A stretch of DNA of 64,000 nt, taken from a virus. The stretch covers positions 1-64,000 of the IMG/VR virus record IMGVR_UViG_3300036770_003093. One strand, 5' to 3'. Below are positions 53,205 through 61,286 of this stretch, one piece after another. The notes beneath the pieces are model-generated. The model saw nothing but the letters and a program-made list of their open reading frames with translations, searched no databases and was not told the origin of the DNA. Each line of letters starts with the position of its first letter. The stretch's first letter is position 1. The position numbers and the translations under genes are program-made.

Positions 53205-53471
53205 TTAACGATATCTTTTAGCTTTTTCGCGAGCACTTTTAGGTTGAGGTACAAACTGCTTACCTCTCTTATTACCTGCAGCTTTAGCTTTGTTTGTTGC
53301 GGCTTTCTCTCCTGCTGATAAGGAATCCCACGCGGCCTTGGGTAGATAGCGTTTCTTACCCTTGGATTTTACTTCTTTTGATGAACCACGTTTTTTGTTA
53401 GAATGTGTGCCAGAAGTCATCCATTCTTGCTTGGTCCAATCACGTAAACTTTGTTGTGGATCCTTAGCCAT
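53205..53471 (-). CDS. Small basic protein (88 aa), phage/giant-virus type
   Basis: 88 residues. LRDWTKQEWMTSGTHSNKK, RYLPKAAWDSLSAGEKAATN and GKQFVPQPKSAREKAKRYR form a recognisable pattern of small basic proteins found, from memory, in phages and large DNA viruses. Function unknown. TAATG overlap with the 66-aa gene. Conserved Trp and RYLPKAAW suggest a folded core rather than pure disorder. Confidence 0.6.
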   Translation of the reverse strand: MAKDPQQSLRDWTKQEWMTSGTHSNKKRGSSKEVKSKGKKRYLPKAAWDSLSAGEKAATNKAKAAGNKRGKQFVPQPKSAREKAKRYR

Positions 53472-53671
53472 TACTTTTTGGTTTTATAACCGCCACCAGA
53501 TTTTTTATACTCACTAGCTAATAGTTGTGCTTTGCGGGCACTCCATTCACCAGGATCACCTCCCTTAGAACCAGCTTTGATTCTATTGAAGATCGTCTTA
53601 CGTAAACCAGGCTTGGTGTAAACACCAGCCTGATTTACTTTAGACTTAGTTTTTGACTTAGAAGCAGCCAT
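53471..53671 (-). CDS. Small basic DUF5872-like protein (66 aa)
   Basis: 66 residues. RKTIFNRIKAGSKGGDPGEW and ARKAQLLASEYKKSGGGY match, from memory, the DUF5872 pattern (RERIKxGSKGGxPGQWSARKAQLLxxEYKxxGGGY) seen across phages, bacteria and giant viruses. Strongly basic. ATG overlaps the upstream stop by 1 nt. DNA compaction is inferred from charge only. Confidence 0.65.
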   Translation of the reverse strand: MAASKSKTKSKVNQAGVYTKPGLRKTIFNRIKAGSKGGDPGEWSARKAQLLASEYKKSGGGYKTKK

Positions 53672-53880
53672 TACTTTTTGCGAGCAGCGCCGCCTTTTTT
53701 CATCATAGATTTCTTGGCACCACCGTACATCATTTTGCCTTTGCCATCAGCAGCAAATGCAGGTACCATTTTGCCATCTTTTTTTACCATAGGCATAGAT
53801 CCGCCTTTTTTCATCATAGGTTTTGCTTTAGCAGCTCCACCTTTTTTCATGGTATTCATTTTGGGTTTTACAGCGTTCAT
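53671..53880 (-). CDS. KKGG-repeat protein (69 aa)
   Basis: 69 residues, almost only Lys, Met, Gly, Ala and Pro. Motif KKGG occurs four times (TMKKGGAAK, MMKKGGSMPM, MMKKGGAARKK plus MMYGGAKK). Protamine-like composition. Upstream leader has AACCCTT 13 nt before the ATG, also seen before the MCP gene, so it is probably strongly made. First gene of the small basic cluster, 18 nt after the 334-aa gene. Confidence 0.5.
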   Translation of the reverse strand: MNAVKPKMNTMKKGGAAKAKPMMKKGGSMPMVKKDGKMVPAFAADGKGKMMYGGAKKSMMKKGGAARKK

Positions 53881-53893
53881 TGTATAAAGGATT

Positions 53894-53900
53894 AAGGGTT
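53894..53900 (-). promoter_or_regulatory. AACCCTT leader element, copy 2
   Basis: AACCCTT ends 13 nt before ATG 53880; its first AA belongs to the stop codon of the 334-aa gene. Confidence 0.35.
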
Positions 53901-54903
53901 AAAGTGTCCAGTTACGCTCAACCTTCTTGGTAAGATCAAGCAGAATATCCTCATGCAACGGATTCTTTAAATACTCTACAACGTCAGCAACATTTCTTCC
54001 TAACAAAGCATTTGTTTCAGTGTGATAGATATAACCATCACCTTTGGTTAAAATGAACTTGTAGAAAGTTGAGTCTTTAACAATTGACCGGATTTTCAAA
54101 GTCTCCATGTCTAACTTAGTTGTATCCAGGAACTGATTAGCCGCGCGGGTTTTATTAGACTCAACACCTTCACCATTAATGAATCTGTCCATGGCGTCAT
54201 AGATAACGTCATTTGGAGTATTCTTTTTATAGATCTGGCTAGCTGCATCTACAACTTTAGCAACATAGAACAACTTACTGCTATTCTTATCATAAAGCTT
54301 TTGCAGTTCAGATAGTGCGCGGTTGCGTAGTTTTTTACCCTCGGTCTTAGTAACCATGGTTTCTTCTACCCTATCAAGATAAAATTTAGGTGGTACCGCG
54401 CGTGCGCGTGCGTCATCTAAACTTTTAGCAACAATAGAAAAACCTCCAGCATTAATAGCATGAAGCTTAATCCTGTCAAATGGATCACTAGGATCTAAGA
54501 ATACAGGATCGTTACCACAGCGCAACGTAATCTTGTTCCAGAAAGTTTTGTTGTTGGGTTGAAGCAGTTCAACCTTGTTCCAAAAATCTTTATCTTCTGG
54601 ATCAATAATGTTAGCTGCAAGCTCACGCTCTAGTTCAGCAACTGATGCGCGAATCTCACGAATATGAGCTTCACGAACTTCAGGGTCTAGTTTTTTGATT
54701 TCAGGAGCAAACTCGTTTAAACCGGTAAGGTAACGAGTAACACCATTCATCTCTACACAAGCTAACTGCTCTTCATGGTAAACACCATCATATAGAGTAA
54801 GCCCGTATTTTTCAAGACCTAGGTTAGAAATGTTGCCATCAAAATATGGCCTTACAGAAACAGGTGTTAGTTTCTTTGGATCTAAAGTTTCGACAATTGT
54901 CAT
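53899..54903 (-). CDS. Putative capsid-associated structural protein (334 aa)
   Basis: 334 residues, helical and acidic/basic mixed. Residues about 80-100 form a helix (EVREAHIREIRASVAELEREL), then a mixed middle (FLDPSDPFDRIKLHAINAGG) and a C-terminal helix (NPLHEDILLDLTKKVERNWTL). No enzymatic motif. Two genes after the MCP gene and before the small basic cluster, so a capsid auxiliary or internal head protein is likely. Leader TAACCCTTTTTAAAACCAACAAATC combines both leader motifs of this region. Confidence 0.5.
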   Translation of the reverse strand: MTIVETLDPKKLTPVSVRPYFDGNISNLGLEKYGLTLYDGVYHEEQLACVEMNGVTRYLTGLNEFAPEIKKLDPEVREAHIREIRASVAELERELAANIIDPEDKDFWNKVELLQPNNKTFWNKITLRCGNDPVFLDPSDPFDRIKLHAINAGGFSIVAKSLDDARARAVPPKFYLDRVEETMVTKTEGKKLRNRALSELQKLYDKNSSKLFYVAKVVDAASQIYKKNTPNDVIYDAMDRFINGEGVESNKTRAANQFLDTTKLDMETLKIRSIVKDSTFYKFILTKGDGYIYHTETNALLGRNVADVVEYLKNPLHEDILLDLTKKVERNWTL

Positions 54904-54920
54904 GATTTGTTGGTTTTAAA

Positions 54921-54927
54921 AAGGGTT
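54921..54927 (-). promoter_or_regulatory. AACCCTT leader element, copy 3
   Basis: AACCCTT ends 17 nt before ATG 54903, overlaps the stop of the 163-aa gene, and is followed by AAAACCAACAAATC, the second shared leader word. Confidence 0.35.
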
Positions 54928-55417
54928 AGTTAATTACTAAAAAGTGAATAGTCAAAGTGTTATTGAATGCATTTGTATCAATATTATAAATACGGATATC
55001 AAATGATCCAGCAGCAGGAGGACCATCAACAATAACTACAGGAATACCTGCACCAGGATGTTCTACAGTAAGAAGAATTGTACTAGTAGCAGTTACCTCG
55101 CTGTTATTCACAGTAAAGGCGGCATTGCTACCACCGGCTAGGGTACTAGAAACAGTTGTGATGCGACCAGATGCAGCATTAAGAGTAACAGCAGTTGAAA
55201 TAGCAGTTTGCTGAGTAACAGTAGAATTAGTTCCTAGAAAAGAATCATACAAATCAGAAACAAGCACATTTTTAAAGCTAGTAAACTCAATAGCCCATGT
55301 TTTGTAACCATCATCACGAGTAGAATCAGGATTACCAAACAATAGTAAGGCATTATCAGGTACAGTGGTAGAAACGATTTCGTTTGCTACTAAATATGAA
55401 AAATTAATCAGTTCCAT
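54926..55417 (-). CDS. Small head-fibre/decoration-type protein (163 aa)
   Basis: 163 residues. Residues about 70-163 form the beta domain widely found at ends of phage fibres: TQQTAISTAVTLNAASGRIT, AAFTVNNSEVTATSTILLTV and NAFNNTLTIHFLVI. The N-terminal about 65 residues (FSYLVANEIVSTTVPDNALLL) would anchor it. Lies directly after the MCP and its terminator, a place used for head fibre or decoration proteins. Confident on the domain, less on the location in the virion. Confidence 0.6.
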   Translation of the reverse strand: MELINFSYLVANEIVSTTVPDNALLLFGNPDSTRDDGYKTWAIEFTSFKNVLVSDLYDSFLGTNSTVTQQTAISTAVTLNAASGRITTVSSTLAGGSNAAFTVNNSEVTATSTILLTVEHPGAGIPVVIVDGPPAAGSFDIRIYNIDTNAFNNTLTIHFLVIN

Positions 55418-55439
55418 TGTTATAAGTTTTGGTAAGTAA

Positions 55440-55469
55440 AAATGGGGAGGATTTGACTCCTCCCCATTT
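55440..55469 (-). terminator. Intrinsic terminator after the major capsid gene
   Basis: AAATGGGGAGGA-GTCAAA-TCCTCCCCATTT on the minus strand, a perfect 12-bp stem with a 6-nt loop, then TTACTTACC. The strongest hairpin in the window. It lies 17 nt after the MCP stop at 55487, consistent with a separate, abundant MCP transcript. Confidence 0.8.
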
Positions 55470-55486
55470 GTTACTCAAGTTTATGA

Positions 55487-57103
55487 TTAGAATGAGCCGC
55501 CAGTGATTGGGTTACGCATAACAATCTTCAAAACTTTGGTAGGGTCTTTTACCCAGATTGCAGGCATAGTCTGAGTCATATACACACGGTAACCGTTGAA
55601 TTGACCAGAGCTTGCAAATCCTTGAGAACGTCCCATGTAATCCATGGTACCGTTTTGGTAGAACCACTTCAACTGATTATCCCAAGATAACTTCAACAAG
55701 AAGATGTTGTCATTAGTGTTATCAGTGATATCAAAGATGATGAAGCTGTAAGAAGACAAAGGATAACCATCAATGATTGGGTTTTCAATGTCGTTAGTAA
55801 ATACGTTATCAAACGCAGGGTTCAATACAAACTTCACGTTGGCCAAGAAAGGAATCACATAGCTAGTGTACGCAAATCCAAAGTTCAAGTCCATACCTTT
55901 ACCAGTGATAGCACCGATATCAGCAGCTTGAATCACCAAACCAGAGCTGATAGCTTCTTGTTTGATAGCCTCGTTGACCATACGCATACCACCCATACCA
56001 GTTTGTACAACTAGTGAACGTTGTGGATCTGGACCTTTGAATTCAACTTTACCATTGAAGAAGTTGAAGATCTCAGAGCGGAACAAGTCAAGGTTGAAGT
56101 TGTTCTTGTTGTAAACACGCTTGAAAGAGTTATCAAGCTGCTTCCATAGACCTACAGACAAACGCAAATCATCTGGACCATCTTGTTTGATACGTCCACC
56201 ATGTCCCCACATCAAGTAGGTTTCGATGTCAGTAGCAATTTTGGTCAAGTGAGCAGCTTCCATTGTGGTCAAGAAAGTGCGAGACAAATCTCCATTTTCC
56301 ATAGCACGCTTAACAGCATCTTTACCCATAGTTTTTACCATGTCTTCCAAAGACGTGATAGAAGGATCCATGCGCTTATCAAAGTTACGCCAGATCTCAG
56401 TTACAGGTACAGTACCGTCAGCATTCATACCACCTTTGATCATAAGATCAGCGCGAGAAGAAATGCTATAGTGAACGTGAGCTTCAGCACCACCTACGTA
56501 GTTGTAGAACTCACGGTATCCAGCACCGGTTTGAATATCAGAGAAACGCTCTCCATATTCTCCACGCGCAGAACCTTTACGGAATACACGGGTACCATTA
56601 GCAAGATACTTGTTGTCCAAGAACCGGTAGTTGTCATTGTTCACCAACTGCACAGTGTAGATAAATCCATCACCAATAGGCAGGATATCTTCAGCAGTGA
56701 TGTACAATTCAGCGCCGTTGTATTTGTCATAAGTGATGATATCACCATGACCAAACTCACGCTTGTTAATTTTAATCTTGAAGGTTTGACCATCAATACC
56801 TTTAGTAAGGTTGTTAGGCTCAATATCTTCAATAATGTAAGGAAGCTCAAGGCTTACTGGGGTTTGCCATTTGTACTCACCGCGAGCGTTATCAACCTGG
56901 ATAACATTCTTACCGCCAAAAGAGGACATTTGATAAAGAGGCATTTCTACTTTCTGAGCCATTGCCCAAAGGTCAACGGGGCCCATATCCATAGGTTCTG
57001 CATCTTTCAACATGTTCACTAAGTGGTAAGAATCCACGTGAGAACTGGCAGCATACTTGGTATCTCGGAGGAATATACCATTATTTAAAACTGGAGTTGC
57101 CAT
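55487..57103 (-). CDS. Major capsid protein, crAss-like HK97 fold
   Basis: 538 residues. Placed after TerL, portal and an acidic linker gene, followed by the strongest terminator in the window. N-terminus MATPVLNNGIFLRDTKYA and the long beta/alpha body with EAHVHYSISSRADLMIKGG, VWAM-type N-arm and C-terminal NQLKWFYQNGTMDYMGRS and PAIWVKDPTKVLKI fit a crAss-like MCP by order and length. HK97 fold is known for the family, not visible from sequence alone. AACCCTT leader 16 nt before the ATG. High confidence from context. Confidence 0.85.
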   Translation of the reverse strand: MATPVLNNGIFLRDTKYAASSHVDSYHLVNMLKDAEPMDMGPVDLWAMAQKVEMPLYQMSSFGGKNVIQVDNARGEYKWQTPVSLELPYIIEDIEPNNLTKGIDGQTFKIKINKREFGHGDIITYDKYNGAELYITAEDILPIGDGFIYTVQLVNNDNYRFLDNKYLANGTRVFRKGSARGEYGERFSDIQTGAGYREFYNYVGGAEAHVHYSISSRADLMIKGGMNADGTVPVTEIWRNFDKRMDPSITSLEDMVKTMGKDAVKRAMENGDLSRTFLTTMEAAHLTKIATDIETYLMWGHGGRIKQDGPDDLRLSVGLWKQLDNSFKRVYNKNNFNLDLFRSEIFNFFNGKVEFKGPDPQRSLVVQTGMGGMRMVNEAIKQEAISSGLVIQAADIGAITGKGMDLNFGFAYTSYVIPFLANVKFVLNPAFDNVFTNDIENPIIDGYPLSSYSFIIFDITDNTNDNIFLLKLSWDNQLKWFYQNGTMDYMGRSQGFASSGQFNGYRVYMTQTMPAIWVKDPTKVLKIVMRNPITGGSF

Positions 57104-57119
57104 GTTTTGTTGTTTGATT

Positions 57120-57126
57120 AAGGGTT
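57120..57126 (-). promoter_or_regulatory. AACCCTT leader element, copy 4 (major capsid gene)
   Basis: AACCCTT ends 16 nt before ATG 57103 and is followed by AATCAAACAACAAAAC, an unstructured A/C-rich leader. Part of a four-gene set; see findings. Confidence 0.4.
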
Positions 57127-57145
57127 AATTATTAAGTGTTAAAAG

Positions 57146-58402
57146 TTAAAATTTGAAAATGTTTTTGTTAGCGCGTTGTATAGTTTTTCTGGATTTATTA
57201 GTTGCTGTATCACTTTCACGCTCTACTACTGCAGAACCTACTCTACGAGCTTGTTCTGTTTTTAAGGAGCGCACAGTTTGCTCAGTTGCTGCGCGATTAC
57301 CTTGAGATTTAATTTTAGTTTTAAATCCTTCAGGATCTGCTAGCAACCATAGAGCTTCAGCAATTAACTCATGATTAGGTTCAACCCACTGATACTTTTC
57401 TAAAAGGTGCCCCAACAAGTTAGTTGGTTTACCACTAATAGATGGATATCCTGGTTGTACTAATCCAGTATAAAGCATATTTTGAGTCTTACGATCAAGC
57501 TTTACACCACCAAGTTCACCTTTTTCAAGAACACCATATACACTATCTACAAATTGACCTGCGATAGCTTGTTGTTGTTCTTTTTGTTTTTCCTGCTCTG
57601 CAATGCGACGGGCAACTTCTTTTTCTCGAACAGCCTCTAGTTTAGGTTTATACTGACTAGCTTTTTGCTCAAGACGATCCATATCTTTAAATGTTGCAAT
57701 CTCGTCTTCAATCTCGTCTTGTGACATATCACCTTTTAGAGATAAATACTGGCGAACAATTATTTCCTGATCATTAGGATCAGAAGGATCAAGTTCCATT
57801 GCCTCATTAACTTGAGACAGTTGTTGCATCATACCTTTCAAATCTGTTCCACCTTTAGATATATAATCCATAAGGTATTGCATTTCTCCAGGCATAGATT
57901 GAAAAATCTGCTGAGGAATTCTTTGAGAAAGTTCTGCTTCTTTTTCTTTCATGTTAGCTTCAAAAAGCTCACGAAAGTCTTTTGCAGAATACTCATCTAA
58001 AGGCTTGTCGTCATCAAATGGAAAAAGAACACCTTCTTCAATCATTTTTGATGCAAGTTCTACAAGACCACTCTTGTCAACTTTTTTACGACCACGACCA
58101 CTAGAATCCTCTTGTTGAGAGATTAAACTATCAAGTTCATTCAATGCTTCTTCAGCATCTTCAGTGCTTAATGATTCATCATCATTTGAAGTTTCAACCT
58201 TTGCAGCAGGTTTTGCTGGTTGCGGTTTATTGTCAAGGAACGAAGTGTCTACACCTGTAGACGAAAAGATATTAGGTTTTTTCTCATCTTCCTCTTCACC
58301 TTGAACAATGATGTTCTCGGCGCCGGGAAGAGCAAACAGTTCATCAATGTTGACATCTGCTTGTGTAACCTGTGTTACCTCTTCATTTTTATTTTCTGCC
58401 AT
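57146..58402 (-). CDS. Putative scaffolding protein (418 aa)
   Basis: 418 residues. Acidic, probably disordered N-terminal 120 residues (IVQGEEEDEKKPN, TEDAEEALNELD), then a helical part (LASKMIEEGVLFPFDDDKP, FRELFEANMKEK) and a long charged coiled coil around residues 250-300 (YKPKLEAVREKEVARRIAEQ), with a basic C-terminus (RKTIQRANKNIFKF). Acidic, helical, with a basic end and located between portal and MCP is the pattern of phage scaffolds. No protease motif seen. Leader AACATAAACCAACAAACA before the ATG, with CTATATTA further upstream. Confidence 0.6.
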   Translation of the reverse strand: MAENKNEEVTQVTQADVNIDELFALPGAENIIVQGEEEDEKKPNIFSSTGVDTSFLDNKPQPAKPAAKVETSNDDESLSTEDAEEALNELDSLISQQEDSSGRGRKKVDKSGLVELASKMIEEGVLFPFDDDKPLDEYSAKDFRELFEANMKEKEAELSQRIPQQIFQSMPGEMQYLMDYISKGGTDLKGMMQQLSQVNEAMELDPSDPNDQEIIVRQYLSLKGDMSQDEIEDEIATFKDMDRLEQKASQYKPKLEAVREKEVARRIAEQEKQKEQQQAIAGQFVDSVYGVLEKGELGGVKLDRKTQNMLYTGLVQPGYPSISGKPTNLLGHLLEKYQWVEPNHELIAEALWLLADPEGFKTKIKSQGNRAATEQTVRSLKTEQARRVGSAVVERESDTATNKSRKTIQRANKNIFKF

Positions 58403-58422
58403 TGTTTGTTGGTTTATGTTAT

Positions 58423-58430
58423 TAATATAG
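58423..58430 (-). promoter_or_regulatory. Variant CTATATTA element upstream of the scaffold gene
   Basis: CTATATTA followed by ATAAC lies 20 nt before ATG 58402. It differs from GTATATTA by one base and sits at a normal promoter distance, and TAAATTTG, a perfect match to the Bacteroidota -7 consensus TAnnTTTG, overlaps this region just upstream. Promoter for scaffold plus MCP is plausible. Confidence 0.35.
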
Positions 58431-58510
58431 ACAAATTTATTATATAAACTTTAAAAAGTTGAAATCGTTAGAGTTGTAATCAGGAAAAATAGTTTATTAT
58501 ATAGCACGCA

Positions 58511-61285
58511 CTATTTTTTCTTCTTATTTGATTCTGCTTCTTTCTCTTTTTTAATGTTCTTTAAATCATACTGATTCTTGTTTTCACGAGCAATTTGTAC
58601 CTGAGCATTTATTTTTTCTCGTTCAACTTGTAACTTTTCTCTTTGAATATTTAGTTTTTCAGCCTCTGTAAGCTTTCTATTAGTTTCTTTTTCTCGTTGA
58701 AGATTAGTTTGCTCTTGGTATTGTTCTGTTTCTCTGATTTCTTTCATGGCATCTTGATAGTCAGATTGCTCATTTTTATTAATATCCATCATAGAACCAT
58801 AGCCGGCAGCTCTAATTTCAGCAACAAGAATATCTTTTTGACGATCTTTCTCTTTTTCTGCAGCCTCATATTGTTGTTTCATCTGCTCTTCTTGTTGTTT
58901 AGCCTGTTGTGCTTGTTGAGCAAGTTGCTGTTCTTGTTGATACTGCTCTTGACGTTGAGCATTAGTTTTCTCCTCAATCTTCTTAAGAACACCAGAAACA
59001 TCTGCCATAGATTCAGCCTCAATGATTTGGCCAAGATCATATATGCTTGCGCCGGCAGTATTGTTTTGAACAGCTAGTTGTTTAATCTGATCTAAGATAG
59101 CTCTATGATTAGCTTTGGTTGTAGCATATACACCAATGTCTCTTAACAACAGATCAGTGCCATTCATCTGGAAGTTAACAATCTCGTCTTTAGAAGAGAT
59201 GTATTGTAAACGAGATGAAGGTTTAGTAGAATAGTAGTATTGTGCAATGTCCGTGCGCATCTGATGCACGCGAGGCATTAGATAGTCACAGTGTTGTATA
59301 AAGTACTGTTCTGTTTGAGCATATGACCCAACAACAGCTTGCTCAATAGCAGTAGCTGTTTGTTGACCAATTTGTTGACCCATACGTTGTGGTGTTACAC
59401 CAACTACTTCAAAAGCTTGCATCTTAAAGTAATTAGCAAGCTGGATCCTAGACATTAGTCTTTCTGTTTGAGAAAGATCTAGTTTTTGGAAGTGATTAAA
59501 GTTTAACGCATTCTCAGTATTAGTTATACTAGTATCTAAAGGTAGCATCTGAAAGTTCTTCATTGCTACATACGCCTTGGCTAGATTATTCCTACCCCAG
59601 TCTTCACCTGCAGAGTGGCGAGGTAAAGTATTTTGATCAAGTAGAATTACTGTACCAAGCTCGTCAACAAGAATATCAGCAATCTGGTTATTAACAATGT
59701 TATAACCAATTTGGAAAGGTTTCATCAAGTCGACGAGCGAAGTTGATCTAGTATTACGATCTGAGAAAACAGAACCCTCAACAGGCAACTTACAACCATA
59801 CAAGGTAGTATCACCTTTCATTTGGTAGCGTAGTCTTCCTGGACGATTCTTTTGTACACCTAGGTAAATAGGATTAATACCGCCGGGGTTATTCATTCCC
59901 CAAAAAGAAGGGTGATTGGGACCAATCTTTACACCACCCCAAACATCATTAATCCAGATCCAATCAATGTGCTCACCAAAAATTAAATTGTCTTTGTTTT
60001 TATTCTTAAACAGAGTAGTGTCATATACAGGCTTATCAGTCACAATATAATCTTCTCCAATAACAGCTGTTTCTACATTTCCTAGTTCATCAATTTTAGT
60101 TAGATGGCCTACGCGTCTTTGTGACTTCCAATATACAGTTGTTACTCTTAGTAAGTGGGCCACGCCAACATCCAAGTAATCCTCGCTCTCAGAAAGAATC
60201 CAGTTTACAATATCACCACCATTATAAATCCAGTTGTCATATACAGATGTAAACTGACGATATGCAAGACTTGGCATACTAGTATTCCACTCATGAGATT
60301 TCGTAGCATCATAGTAGGTGCCATCATTTTGATAACCTTGAATAGGATAACCTGCAGAGCGCACCGGGTAAATAGCTTCTAATGACTTAAGTTCATCCTC
60401 AGTCATCAAATAACCATATTTATCAATGACATCTGAAACAGATAACATATCTGTTTTACCTACCCAGTTACCCTGGGAGATATAACGAATATCCGGCGAC
60501 TTGTGATAGAAAGTTAAAACTGGATTCCAGAGCTCTACATCATAGTCATCTTCCATCATGTGAAAATGCCAAAACTCTCTATCTGTGATCAACATGTCAC
60601 GAAAAGCGCGTTCTTCTAACTCTTCAATTTTGAAACGCTCCATGTCATGCTGCATAAGGTGGGTAGCCCACTGTTCTGCTTGTGACTTATAGTTAGTTCT
60701 AAAGTAATCTTCAATTTCCGGTAAACTCTTTAGCTTTTCAGGTGATAGTTCTTGTTGAGCTTCTTCAGATTCAATATCCATGCCCATTTCGAGCAACTTA
60801 TTTGTAATCTTAATTTGAGCATCAGTTAAAAGATACTCTTCAACCATGGACTTCTTTTGTTCAAGAAGCTCATTATATGAATACTCGTCAATAGCTTTAA
60901 AATTGATTTTAGTGTTTCTTTTAGCAAATTCAGACACAAGAACATTAATTACATTTGGGATAATAGGATAGAACTTAAGTTCTAGTGCACTATAGTCTTC
61001 TTGTGTAAGAGTTTCAACAAGATCTGACATTTCATTGTTTTCACTAACAATATAGTCTGTCTTATCAATGATCCCCTTTGCTAATTTGTAGTTCTTCATA
61101 AGGCGCCGCGCATTACGACGCAGTTGCTTTATACCATTCCACTCTAACCAGTCAACATTCCAGGCTGCCCACTCATCAGTCTTTTCTTTGTCAGGTATAA
61201 ATTGTAAGGGTTGGGTAACACTACCTAACCTATTGTAATCTGCCTTTGCTCCATTCTTGAGCTGTAATGCATTATATATTTGCAT
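58511..61285 (-). CDS. Portal protein
   Basis: 924 residues. Directly follows TerL (1-nt gap), the usual portal place. N-terminus WAAWNVDWLEWNGIKQLRRN and KNYKLAKGIID, then the wing/stem region (RLMSRIQLANYFKMQAF, TPQRMGQQIGQQTATAIEQ) typical of crAss-like portals. The last about 155 residues are an uninterrupted Q/E/K-rich coiled coil (QQEEQMKQQYEAAEKEKDRQ), longer than usual for a portal crown or barrel and ending in KKKK. Twelve copies per virion are expected from the family. The long coiled coil is the notable point. Confidence 0.85.
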   Translation of the reverse strand: MQIYNALQLKNGAKADYNRLGSVTQPLQFIPDKEKTDEWAAWNVDWLEWNGIKQLRRNARRLMKNYKLAKGIIDKTDYIVSENNEMSDLVETLTQEDYSALELKFYPIIPNVINVLVSEFAKRNTKINFKAIDEYSYNELLEQKKSMVEEYLLTDAQIKITNKLLEMGMDIESEEAQQELSPEKLKSLPEIEDYFRTNYKSQAEQWATHLMQHDMERFKIEELEERAFRDMLITDREFWHFHMMEDDYDVELWNPVLTFYHKSPDIRYISQGNWVGKTDMLSVSDVIDKYGYLMTEDELKSLEAIYPVRSAGYPIQGYQNDGTYYDATKSHEWNTSMPSLAYRQFTSVYDNWIYNGGDIVNWILSESEDYLDVGVAHLLRVTTVYWKSQRRVGHLTKIDELGNVETAVIGEDYIVTDKPVYDTTLFKNKNKDNLIFGEHIDWIWINDVWGGVKIGPNHPSFWGMNNPGGINPIYLGVQKNRPGRLRYQMKGDTTLYGCKLPVEGSVFSDRNTRSTSLVDLMKPFQIGYNIVNNQIADILVDELGTVILLDQNTLPRHSAGEDWGRNNLAKAYVAMKNFQMLPLDTSITNTENALNFNHFQKLDLSQTERLMSRIQLANYFKMQAFEVVGVTPQRMGQQIGQQTATAIEQAVVGSYAQTEQYFIQHCDYLMPRVHQMRTDIAQYYYSTKPSSRLQYISSKDEIVNFQMNGTDLLLRDIGVYATTKANHRAILDQIKQLAVQNNTAGASIYDLGQIIEAESMADVSGVLKKIEEKTNAQRQEQYQQEQQLAQQAQQAKQQEEQMKQQYEAAEKEKDRQKDILVAEIRAAGYGSMMDINKNEQSDYQDAMKEIRETEQYQEQTNLQREKETNRKLTEAEKLNIQREKLQVEREKINAQVQIARENKNQYDLKNIKKEKEAESNKKKK

Positions 61286-61286
61286 C

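Noticed and set aside
56183-57022. Plus-strand open frame of 279 codons
   Set aside because: Lies wholly antisense to the well-supported major capsid gene, has a composition dictated by it, and has no promoter or neighbours on that strand.
58485-58518. AAAAATAGT/ACTATTTTT hairpin as terminator after the portal gene
   Set aside because: All but one pair A/T, 16-nt loop and overlaps the stop codon; too weak to call.
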